Shown here piece by piece: positions 34,151 through 44,935 of a stretch of DNA of 64,000 nucleotides (positions are counted from its first letter, which is position 1; each line of letters begins with the position of its first letter). The translations under genes were made by a program, and so were the position numbers. Under the pieces are notes generated by a model. The model was not told the origin of the DNA, ran no database searches, and saw only the letters and a list, made by a program, of their open reading frames with translations. The DNA comes from Camillea tinctor (taxonomy: Eukaryota > Ascomycota > Sordariomycetes > Xylariales > Xylariaceae), in NCBI GenBank assembly GCA_022578605.1, contig MU394080.1:372001-436000 (forward strand), given 5' to 3'.

Positions 34151-36803
34151 ATGCAGCCTTCCTCGGGGGACCCGCCTCCCTACGTCCGCGTGCGGGTTGC
34201 TAACGCGTGCGATAACTGCAAGCAGAGAAAAGGTAGTTGTTATATCTATAAACCTATTTGAAAAGAGGAAAGAAAAGAAAAGAGAACCCCCCAAGAAAAG
34301 GGAATGCAAAAGTAAATATAAAGGCGCTGAGATCGTGTGGCCACAGTGAAATGTGACGGTAAGCTACCCTGCAGCTACTGCACCAGACGGCGACGCGCCC
34401 ATTTGTGCCACTTTTCCCCGTCGGTCGCCCGTCGCCGTCCCACTGCTTCGTCTTTATCACGCCCCGAACACCGATCCTCATCCTCGTCGTCTTCTAGGCA
34501 CGGGAATACGACGCCCGCACCGCGCCGCACACCCGCTCCAGCGGAAGCGGAAGTGCCGGGGAGCACAACCCAGCGCAGCGATGCATCCGCCGACGAAGAG
34601 GCTATCGTGCCGCGCGAGGCGCGCCTCGTGTGCGATGAGCAGGGTAAACTGAGTAAGTTACCTTGCCTATCTACCTCAAGTACTTATGATTCCGCTCGCT
34701 TTAGGGGATATGGGACCGAATTTGAGAGAAATGATTCTAGCTGATGCTGGCTTTATATGTACCTAGTCTTCATTGGCGACTGCGCGCCGCTTTCTCTGTT
34801 CCAGACCGTGAGACAGATCGTGACCTCGCGTGTAGACTCACACGCCTTCGCTCCTGAGTCAAGCCGCGTATCTATGCTGGAGAATGTGAGCACTGATCAG
34901 GTGACGGCGTGCGCTGTGGGTGAGCCGCCCGTCGATGCAGGGGGCATAGAACGCCTTGTGAATGTGTTTATTACGGTAGTATGTGGATTTCTTCGAAGCA
35001 GTTTAACTCACATAGGACGGGGAAGGAGACTAGTCTGACTTGTTTCTCTAGACCTCGGCGCTAGTCGATCTCTTCGATAACAAGCGCCTCGTCGCGGATA
35101 TTTCGACTTGGTCCGCACAGGCGGAACGATCGCCTGATGTCACCGCGGCTGTGAATTACCTAGTGCTAGCCATCGGGTCTCAGTCTGAAGACGAGGACAC
35201 CGCGGCTAAGTATTTCCTTCATGCCAAGAACCTCGCGCTATCTAGCCTAGGAGGAAATCTCAGCATCGGGACGGTACAGGCATTTATCCTCGTCACCTGG
35301 TATATGGTGAAGTCATGTCAGATTAATGGTGCCTTCTTATTTTTTGGTTAGATACTATCTCTGCCTAAGTGAATCTTTACCAGGGCTAATGGTAGAAAAA
35401 GGGATTGCTGTACGCGCTGCATATTCGATCGGGATACATAGAACCGAGTTGAACTCCCGCTTCGGCGCTGATGTTCACTACCGCAGGTATGGTTTTTACC
35501 CACTCCGCGCAGCATGAGAAAGGATAAAACCTAAATTCACCAGAGACCGTCTATGGAAGAGTCTACGAGTGCTTGATCTATTCTTGAGCATCTCCATGGG
35601 TCGGCCACCCGCTACGTCAGATTCGGACTGCACCGTTCCTTACCATAGCAAAGGGGAAGATGGAAGCGAAAGATTTGACCTTCTCAACGCCTCAGTGCAG
35701 GTGCTCTTGATTGCTGAGGGTATCGTGCTTGAGGTATATCACAGACGCAAAATCACTCTTCAGTTGACTGATGGTATCTCACGTCAGCTTCGAGAATGGT
35801 CGGGGAGATGGCTCACACCCCTCCTACGTAGCATATCGAAGACAGAAGCGAGCCATGACACAGAGGCTATTGGTGGGTGCCAAGCCCTGTCTTCGTACTA
35901 TTATGCTGTTATGCTGGTGTCGAGGCCATTCCTCATATACGAACTGTGTAAGAGACTCCCCGAGAGCACAACGGGGGCCCAACAGCCTAGCGGCGACACC
36001 AACTCGGGAAGATCTAAACTAGCCAATGCATGTATCGACGCAGCGTGCCTAATGGTCGAAATGGTCCTAGATCTCATAGAACGAGGAATGTTGGATCATC
36101 GCATGCCCCTTATAGTGTGAGCTCCATCCGCTCACCCATCCTTTTCATAGGTAGTTATACTATTTGCGCTGACACCTCCCCTCATGCATATAGCTCCTGG
36201 CTCTTTGCTGCATCCCTCGTCGTTGGCGTAGGCCTCATGGGTGGGTTCGGGCGCATACTCGAGAAGTACGCGCGCATGTCTGTCACCGCGCTCGACCACT
36301 TCGCAGTCCATCTCCATGATGCGCACGCCATGCAGTACGCGCTCATCGCTAAGTCCCTGCTGTCTATTGCGCTAGAGTATCTCGATCGAAAGGAGATGCA
36401 GGAGCGCCTCCACACCACGGAAAACTCATCGCGGCTCTTCGGGCTGATCCCCGCGGAAGAACAGCGGCAAAAAGAGATGATTATTATCCCTTGTAATGAC
36501 AGTGACATCGAAAGCCACTTACCCGAGGGAACTAGACCATTTGTGTCGAACTCTCAAGAAGATGGCAGCGTCCTCGCAAGTGAGACTTCGGCCCACCCGT
36601 GGGCGGCCTCTGGTCTATTTGGTGATATCGACCCAGGAATATTTTCTCTAAGTGGCTCTATCATCTCACCGCATCCGTCGTCGTCCGCGTCAGGGATTCC
36701 CTTCGAGAACCAGCATAACCAAACTGACCAGGTCTTTGGGGCGCTTAATCTGTTCCCTCTTCTGGAGGGGAACGGGCATATAGATCTAGCACATTACCTC
36801 TAG
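34151..36803 (+). CDS. Zn(2)-Cys(6) fungal transcription factor
   Basis: Seven exons: 34151-34232, 34347-34652, 34767-34978, 35052-35346, 35402-35486, 35544-36116 and 36194-36803, giving 720 aa in one phase-consistent frame. The binuclear cluster is Cys20, 23, 30, 36, 39 and 48 (CX2CX6CX5CX2CX8C), split by intron 1 after KQRK. A Ser/Arg/Pro linker of about 80 residues follows. The middle-homology region includes FIGDCAPLSLFQTVRQIV, FILVTWYMVKSCQINGAFLFFG and then IAVRAAYSIGIHRTE, SISMGRPPATSDSDC and SWLFAASLVVGVGLMGGFGRILEKYAR. The C-terminus is acidic and Ser/Pro-rich, plausibly an activation region. Introns are 114, 114, 73, 55, 57 and 77 nt. Between two possible donors of intron 3 (GTAGTA or GTATGT) I chose GTATGT. 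It is a nuclear DNA-binding regulator; its targets are unknown, with IDO the nearest candidate. Confidence 0.92.
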
Positions 36804-37130
36804 GTTCACCTAGGTTAGTTAGATATGTCTATTGAGTTATTTCGCGTTACTCACGCAGAGTGACTGGGGCGACAGATTACGAGACATGGCTCGGTTTACT
36901 TGAACCAGATTAACAAGGGTAAGGGTCCTGCAACATTGGTATGATGATGATAATAATGGTTATATTGCCATATGATGATATAGCATGTATTCTTTTGTAG
37001 TTGATAGTGTCTCTAGTAGACTAGCTCAGGCTGATGGGCTGAGCACCAACTACCACTACCTCAATCCGAGACATGCCAGGAGGGCTTCTAGAGTGATCGT
37101 ACTCATGATACGTTTATGTACCACTACAAC
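36804..37130. other. Convergent spacer
   Basis: A short region between the 3' ends of the regulator and sugar-porter genes; no feature beyond ATGATGATAATAATGG-like low complexity near 36940. Confidence 0.55.
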
Positions 37131-39590
37131 CTACACTCCGGCACCACCCTTTTGTGTTGTTTGAGGCTCAATACCTTGCAAATGACCATCCGCTTGCCTG
37201 ATCATAATGGTCTTCTCCAAGGCTGCTTTAGGGGGCCATTTCGAGTCAAAAACCACGTCGAGCTCCTCCAAGGTACGTCCACAAGTCTCGACACCCAGGA
37301 AGAACCAGACCAGGCCTTTCAACAGTTGGAGTTGTAAGATTAGCAGATTATTGTGCGAAACTTGGATTCACTTAAGCATCGCGTACCATAAACGAGATTT
37401 AGTCCCACGAATAGAAAATAGTATCGCCAAGATACAGCTTCTAACGCGATGGCCGTGACATACGTGTTATACAAGTTTGCGCAATTCGACATAATGACAT
37501 GCTAAAAAGATGGTTAATTAAGTATACCCTTCTTAAAATCGATTGCATTAGCTTTGTATCTATTATCTTACCAATCCCATTCCCTTAGCACGCGTATGGT
37601 TGTTCTGGACCTCAGCGCAATATGTCGCTGTTAAAGGGGTGTAAACGAACGAGTACGCGAGGCCAAAAAGAAAAATCTGAGACTCAGAATAAGCCAGTCG
37701 TATTCATCTGATCCGTATTTTAGAGGAGCGGGAGGCACGTCTCGAACTTACCATAGCTACCCCGGCATTGGAAAGAGTTACGTTGGCGGTCTTTCCGTCG
37801 CCGAACTGGCTGGAGAACCCAGTCACGGCCGCGAAGAGGCAGGCTAGGACAATCGAGCCGATCCATAACTTAGTTCGACGCCCGATCCAGTCATTCGTCG
37901 CAGAACCTACGATCGCTCCTGCGCAACCGACGATGGAGGCAGCAAATGTGAGGAGGAGGCGCCGTTCAGTGGAGACGATGCCCAACTGCGTCTGTGTTTT
38001 ATTTTTATTTTTTAATATACGTAATGTCTTTCGTTTCTCAATGTACAGTTTTTGGCGAGGAAGCCCCTGAACAACACATGTCTTTTGGGCCATGCGAAAT
38101 CAGGCTAAAAATATGAGTGCAGAATAGATAATACAACTTACTGCGCCAGAGTTAGCATAAGCGATAGAAGCCATCTTCGGACTGGAACGGGGCTTCTTGC
38201 GACCTACCATACATAGAGGGGAGATAATATGTGAGCACCGAGTTGCCGGCCATCTGAGCAAAGAATGACATGAACACATTCATCAGGAAGCGCCAGCGCG
38301 CATTATGGGTCGCAACTCTTGAAGCGCATCATATGGTTAGGGTCTTGGGGTCACAAGCGTAGGAGGGAAAAGGGGAGAGAAGTGGGACGGTGGACTATAC
38401 AAATCCCAATAATTCCACCAAGACTGGGCTTTTTGCACTTTGATGGCGTCCTCAAATTCCTTGAGCTCCAACTGTACCATCGGGTGTTCCATATCACCTC
38501 CCCCGTGGTATTTGGCCAGGATACTGGCAGCACGTTCACGCTCCCCCCTAGCGCAGAGCCAGCGCGGCGACTCGGGGATAAAGAAGCAGCCCAACAGGAT
38601 GAAGACAGGTGGTATAATCTGGAGGGATAGGGGTAAGCGGAATGCGAGCTCCGAGTTCGACTTGTTTGACGCGTAGGCGACCCCCGTCGCTAGAATCGAG
38701 CCACTATAGAAGAAAGTGTTGTAGTACCCGACTACACGAGCGCGCCATTCTGCCAATACCACATGTTAATTTAAAGGATCCCTCAGCTTAGACTTTTCGT
38801 TAAAGCACATTGTATTTAATACATAAGGGTAGCCCCTGACGTACGAGGTGGTGCTAATTCAAGCGCGTATGTCGGTGCGGAGCTTGTGCCAATCGACACG
38901 CCAAATCCTAGAAGGAACCGACCACCTAGAAGATACTTGTCATTCTGTGCTGCCGTCAGAATGGCAGAACCGGCCATAATGAGGACCGACCCTGTCGCCA
39001 TGCCAGCGCGTCTGCCGAGGTTGTCGCAAATAGGCCCCGTAAAAAGGGAGCCAACCTGCGCATACCTATGTTAGAGAAGTTTCAGCGACACGTGTTGGCT
39101 AAGTCAAACTAAACCATACCATGTTACCGATCGTATAGATCATGAATATTATCCCTGTGGCACTCCCGAGCTCCTCGTGATGGAAGTAGTCCTTGTATTC
39201 AGTCATAGCATTGATCGAGCTGAATATAGACTGTTTTCCCCGGTCTCCCTCGTTAGCGACTTTTCTCTAGGTGTGCTGTCCCCCTTACCTCTCTTCTTCT
39301 ACTAGAAATTATATATATATATAGGTATATCAGTTCAAAATCGCACTCACCCCGTCAAAACCACTTGAGGTGGCATTCAGTGCCGCAACCAGGAGGATTG
39401 CATACAGCTGAAAGGACGTCTTCGACAGGGCATCTAATGGAGCTGCGGTGGTTGCCTCGTAGAATTTGGAATTGCCCTGCACTCCGGTAGTCTCTCCCGC
39501 AGTTCCCTTGCTTGTCTGTGAACTGGGAATACATAGTGGTGTCGGGGGCATATCGCTGTCTCCTATTCTAGAAATCTTTTCGTCGCTCAT
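37131..39590 (-). CDS. Sugar-porter MFS, possibly frameshifted
   Basis: Exons on the minus strand: 39590-39351, 39230-39120, 39055-38845, 38749-38401, 38317-38208, 37991-37752, 37676-37572, 37501-37387 and 37315-37131. Together they encode a hexose/lactose-permease-like porter of about 555-560 aa. Signatures are GFDGSIFSSINAM, GPICDNLGRRAG, LELAPPQWRARVVGYYNTFF, the PESPRWL motif, NDWIGRRTKLW and the tail WFFLGVETCGRTLEELD. All junctions are in phase except one: exon 5 ends in phase 1 (SMY-G) while the next conserved block (QLGIVSTERRLLLTFAAS) starts in phase 0. That intervening segment is 216 nt, about twice the other introns. A 20-nt micro-exon (38066-38047, with usable AG and GT borders) would repair the phase, adding six residues. 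Otherwise the allele is broken. Substrate unknown. Confidence 0.78.
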
Positions 39591-39898
39591 AATGGTGATG
39601 GGCGGCGGTTTAGGCGTGTTGATATGACTTCTAGACCAGCGAATAGATCAGGATATGACTTGATCCAGAAGATTCTTTTAGAATCTGATTACCAGAGCGT
39701 GGCTTATAATATATGTGTGCCTGAGATATATATGTAAGAAAATAGAGAAGATAGTATGCAGGAATTCCCCCGCATTCAGTTCGTCCCAACAGGAGGAACT
39801 TTATTAACTAACGCCGCGAATTTTTATCATGTCTCACTATCAGGTAGGTTAGTTAGCTTGTTAGGTACATGTGTGGGCACGTAACTCCGTATGATGCG

Positions 39899-39900
<2 letters not shown>

Positions 39901-39934
<34 letters not shown>
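39901..39934. repeat. (GA)17 microsatellite
   Basis: A perfect GA dinucleotide array of 34 nt, about 310 nt upstream of the sugar-porter start codon. Confidence 0.9.
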
Positions 39935-39938
<4 letters not shown>

Positions 39939-40665
39939 ATTGGAGAGAAGGCGGGGATACAGACATCGGGTGATGATCCATCCCGAGTTTATACTCTCAT
40001 ATCAATTTTTCAAGCTCCTTGTTATGGTTTTTGTGATCTGGGATCCCCCTCTCTACTCACGGTCAGATCTTTCGCGTCTTTACCCCACGGTCTTGTTCCC
40101 TGTTCGGTTTATCATTCACGGTAGAAGGTAGCCAAATTAAACATACCGACTGCATAAAGTTGAAACCTTCAATTCTATGCTTTGAAGCTATCGTAATTCT
40201 TCAACCCGTTCTTCAACCGCTTCCTCTTGCACGGAAGTCGGGTACGTAGCATCCGGGTACACCACATGATTACTGGAGAAACGGGATTGATATGTAGGAT
40301 TGATTAAGTGAGATGTAAGTATCTACATAGGCATGTATGTGGTGCCCTAGATGGGTAATAACAGAAATTAGTCGCCAATGAGGAAGCTTGGTTGGCTGTG
40401 ATAGTTAAGGAGCAAGGCTTTAAGTATTATGTGGGCTTATGAGAAGTTAGGTTGATGCGTGATATGTTTTTAACAAGCTTATACGTTCTGGTTATTAAGA
40501 ATGTATCGCTGTAAACTCTTGAGAGAATTGTCCCTCGTTTTTTAGATAGGTATGCATGTAATGTTACATGTATAAGAAGTGCTTACTGTAACTTTGCTAT
40601 CTAGGGAAGTATAACTTGTCTAGGGACACAACTTGCTGTTGTACAATGTTGGTTGTATGATAGAT

Positions 40666-40696
40666 GATGACTAAGGGCCTTAAGGCCTTAGTCATC
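40666..40696. repeat. Near-perfect palindrome, 31 nt
   Basis: Arms GATGACTAAGG and CCTTAGTCATC pair perfectly over 11 bp. The centre GGCCTTAAGG adds further pairing with one unpaired G. It lies immediately before a second hairpin, so it could be a terminal-inverted-repeat remnant or a structured transcript element. Confidence 0.85.
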
Positions 40697-40700
40697 TCAT

Positions 40701-40754
40701 AGGGACTATAAAAGGGTTGCCAACGCTTTGCAACCCTTAACTAGATAGTTCCCT
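40701..40754. repeat. Two-stem inverted repeat, 54 nt
   Basis: The inner stem is AAGGGTTGC with GCAACCCTT around a 9-nt loop. The outer stem is AGGGACTAT with ATAGTTCCCT, with one bulged base. Asymmetric internal spacers (TAA-like and AACTAG) separate the stems. No coding potential. Confidence 0.85.
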
Positions 40755-41214
40755 CTTTAGAGAGACACTTGAATACACCAGTCTCCACCCCTTTGTTTTT
40801 TGTTATTATGTCTTTCCATTTCACGTACGTACATACCTACATACAATTAACATGTACTTCCCGGAATGATTCCAATCCGGCAAGACCGCCATACTCACTA
40901 CAATATAATGCATGAAGGCTTAATTACCTGATTATTTTCGTTATATAACGTGTTAGATAACCCAGGTTATGTCCTGTATCATATCTGTATCGCTAGAATG
41001 GAGAGTACGAGGTGATGGAATAGAGAGACCTTAGTGTTTTATACCTGAGCAGACAGATAATTGCGGTATACCAATTTCTTACTCTCCGCACAATAAAATT
41101 TGTCTATATCTAGCTTTAAATGTTGTGTTGAATAAAACCTATGGAGGTAATGGCATTTAAACAGGGAATCTTTAGTAACTACTAACAACTTATAAGGTAG
41201 CCATGAAGCAATAT

Positions 41215-42382
41215 TTAATATACTTGATTCTGGTCCTGCGCCTTTATTAACGTGTAGCCGCTTATTTCTTTGGATCGTTTCATACAGTAACAACATAGTC
41301 TCACACTAGCAAAGAGGAGAAGACCGGCTGTTATGACAACTCCGACGACCTCGGCAATGACCAGACCAATATGATTACCTAGCCACCCAAACCAAGCACT
41401 ATCCCATTGGTCCCATGTACCACCGCGTTCCTGGGTCCACAGCACATACGGGTCCGGGGCTCCCGGACGCATGTCCATAAGTATATGGTGGAGTGGGGCC
41501 CATCCGGTCCCGTCGAAACCCCGAACCGTGCCGTCAGCGGATAGAAGCTGGTGGTATTTCTCCCACATGGCTGTAACGAACCACTGCCCGCTCGTGTAGC
41601 TAACTATGACATATGGAAGTATCCAGTTCCAGTTCCATGGAATTAGCGACTCGGTTAGGAGGTAGAATAATGGGTGGCCGGGCTGGCCCCCGATAATATT
41701 GTTACTCAGCGTCCCGTGCCCACCGTCGGTAGTAAAGGCCGGGTACTGAGTCAATGCATCGAGACTTTCGGCACATCCCTATAAGTAACAGGGGAATATA
41801 TATTTTAGCAGTTAGCCGCGTGTAATGAGGGAGAAAACAGGGCATGGGAGGTAACGGAAGAGGAAAAGAAGAGAACTCCCATACGTTATCAAGATCAATG
41901 TAGATGCCTCCGAAGTGAAGGAGGGCAAAGTAACGGATCACATCTACACGCTGGACGGGGAACTTGTAGCCGTCATAGGTAGATATAAACCAAGGGAAGT
42001 TGTCCTCGATGAAGTTGCGCGATGACTTTGAAGTCCATAGATGATATTCCCAATCAGGATTATGCCCGATGCAGGTCTGCCGCGCAGCCTCCCAGTCATC
42101 GGGTAAGGTCGGATTATCGCTCTCAGGGTTATTCCAGTCGTGGAATACTTGATGTAGGATCCTGGGTACGACAGCGGAGAGAGCACTAGTATTGTTGGCT
42201 CCCGTCTGCTGCGACGCGTAAGTGTCCAGTATTTCGCGTTGTGTAATAGTGATACCCGAGTGTCTCCTGAAGAAGCCGAACAGGTTTGCAAAATCCACGA
42301 GTCTAATAGCTAAGTGCATGAGCAGGAGTAAAGTAACAACAGCTGTGGCACCCTTGAGCGAACGGCGGGCACGAGGAGACAT
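41215..42382 (-). CDS. GT32 mannosyltransferase, MIPC-synthase (SUR1)-like
   Basis: Exons on the minus strand: 42382-41885 and 41778-41215 (a 106-nt intron), giving 353 aa. An N-terminal membrane segment (about 9-28) is followed by a GT32 domain: PRILHQVFHDWNN, NPDWEYHLWTS, the donor-binding stretch VQRVDVIRYFALLHFGGIYIDLDN with the DxD at Asp163/Asp165, and NNIIGGQPGHPLFYLL. A second membrane segment (about 310-335) and a Cys/Lys cytosolic tail end the protein. This layout matches the catalytic subunit SUR1/CSH1, which adds mannose to inositol-phosphoceramide in the Golgi. An upstream in-frame ATG at 42502 would add 40 residues; I prefer 42382 because it puts the first membrane segment close to the N-terminus. 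Assignment is good; exact acceptor inferred. Confidence 0.88.
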
Positions 42383-44935
42383 TGTACCAGACAAAACTGA
42401 GAGCATTATAGATACTAGTAACAGAGCACTTCTCTGTGGGGTTCTTAGATAACCTCGGTCAACACCATAATCAAAACTCGATAGATAAAAGTGTACGTTC
42501 AACTGGTTGGGCTAAGTAGGCAAGACAGAGAAAGGCAGGTAAGTAGTTGGGTATTCCTGTGTTAGGACTTTTCTTTTATCCATCCTATAAAGGCTTGTGT
42601 GACTCCTTACGTCCCCAGCCCCTACCCAGATTCCTGCCTTTAGGTGTCTCTACTAAACCCCTCTCTCCTTCTTTATTTGTGTTCCCACTTAGCACTTACA
42701 TGTACTACTAATATTCTACACGTTCTTCTCCTAGGAACGCTATCTATACTTCGGGTCCGACCTACTCAATAGAGTTACGTACGACGATTAGAACGGTGAG
42801 GTATCCATGCCAATCCCTATGATTAGAAAGTATGGAAGGCCGATGTGTTATTTAAGGTTGTCGAGTTAAAAGTTAAGGAATTGTGTTGCCTGGCTTATTT
42901 GTAGAATTTTGGTGGGATTGTACAGCACTTACTCTTGTTAACAGCTCATAATGACGAAGGTGATATATTTGTTTTACCCACTTATAAGATACAAAATGCG
43001 CGTAAGCACGCAAACACTACCATTGAATTGTCTACATCCTTGCTAGCCATGTACGACTAGGTAGGCAGACGTACCTTTTGTACCCCCTTGTTGTGGACTT
43101 CGTATGGAACGTGCTTCCATGATATTACTATGTAGGACCTATTTAAATATCAGGGGCTAAAAAAGATGCGATGTCTTGGGAACTATAAGAACCACATACG
43201 AGTAATATAGCAACCCGCTATAAATCATGGTTTTATGTTCCCCGACCAAAAAAATGGGCACAATCGTGCTACGGACATCTTAGGTCGATATGTTTAAAAC
43301 TACCCGAAAAAAAGAGTCGGTGTTAGTTGAAAAATTTCCAGTCTCACATTCTGATGCCTGGACTACTACACTATTGGTCTGTGCCGCTGGAAGAGATGCA
43401 ACGCTGTCGCGGTAAATACTTACGACAACTTTAATCCCACTGCCCCAATTCCTAAAGTTCTACCAGGTAACCCATCCTCTATTGGACCTTACCTGTTGCC
43501 TTGAGCTGAGATTGGCTTGGCTATTCTAAGCCTCGACTTGGTTTAACGACTCGGTTCTTGGCACCTGAGCTAGCATATAAAGTCCTCTAGTCGCCCTGTT
43601 CTTAGCTCAACTGAATACGCGGAAAGTCTTTTCTCTTTCTTTGCTCCACTCCCTTGCAAGCCTTTTCATAATAGCGATATAAGAATGGGAATACACCAGG
43701 GAATAGCTTCTAAAGACCGGATCTAGAATTCTTCTACATAGGAGACTAGAGAAGAGAGAAGAGCAAAGAGAAGCGAAGACAAAAAACAACTGCAACTATT
43801 GCCACTCTCATGTTTCTCACTAGCCGCATCAAGCCACTTGAGCGACCGATCTCCTTAATATCCATCTCCCTGACTATCGAAACTTCTACTCATTTCAAAT
43901 GTGAGGAAAATAGGGTCCAAGACTCGGGGTGCAGGTGAAAAGCGAATACCCGCGCTGCGTACCCAACGTTGCTCATGTATGGGTTAAGGCTCTCGTACTG
44001 GGGAATGTTTTCAGACAGGAGGCGAACTCCTGCAATGCTTATGCAATAAGGGCAGCGTAAAAATAAAGGGGTCCTTTGACGCTATAGGGGTCTCGCCCAG
44101 TTGAAACGATGGGTGGACATCGTGGCATCTGCCATCGGAATCAATTGTGAAAAAAAAAGTTTCATGTCGTGCTGGTTTCAGCACTTCTTACTGGTTCCCG
44201 CCTCATCTTATTCGGATCTCCCCAGTCTTTTTTGTCGTTAATCTCCGTACATTTGACATTTACGCATTATAAAAATACTTACTCCACCCCCGACCAAGTG
44301 GCCTCGGGCACTGATCCGACTGCGAGATGAGCTAATCGAACAATACTCGCCTTTGTTGGTTTTCTCTTTACGTAAAAGTGTGTCAGTGCTTCTCGTTCTA
44401 CTGCCAGTCCTAACCAAATAGAGAATTCTGCCCGTCGAAGAAACCCGGGACACATTTTTTATCGTGGCCTTACCGACGTATAAAGCACTTGCTTATATAA
44501 AGATCTTAAAAACGGCGGGACCCCTTTTTTCTGGGGATCTGGATCAATGCATCTTTTGGTTGGTTGGCAGGTCCCAATGGATCGATCGCCGTTATTCGAA
44601 CTCCTGTATATCATGCTGACTAGAAAAAGCGGCAATCCAGCGCAGGAGCCAAGTCTGGTCTGATCCATATATATAGCGTCCAAGCACTTGTTCATTAATC
44701 CATCACGAGTAAACTCGCAGGTCTTCTAATTTGACGATCTATATATGATCTTAACTAGCGATATCGGCATTCCTCCTCCGTCATGGCCGAGACCTTCTAG
44801 ATTTTGGGCACCAATCGAACACGGGCCTGGTTGATTATAAGCCACGCGGGTCCGTCCTTTGTGTGCCAAGGGAACTTACTCTATCTCTTTGACGTCTATT
44901 CTTTGAAAGCTGCAAGAATCAACAACCACACCGCT
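42383..44935. other. Divergent spacer, 2.5 kb
   Basis: Promoter side of both the GT32 gene and the PRM10-like gene. Short frames such as 43607-43795 and 44238-44453 (minus) lack any domain. I looked for a small RNA in the GC-richer patch at about 44290-44350 and recognised none. Confidence 0.5.

Larger units (their letters stand above)
39591..41214. other. Intergenic spacer with GA repeat and hairpins
   Basis: A 1.6-kb AT-rich stretch upstream of the sugar porter and downstream of the GT32 gene. It contains a GA microsatellite and two adjacent inverted repeats (listed separately). No gene is supported. Confidence 0.6.

Noticed and set aside
44290..44360. GC-richer patch that might be a small nuclear or 5S RNA
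   Set aside because: No match to U1, U2, U4, U5, U6 or 5S core sequences that I know on either strand.
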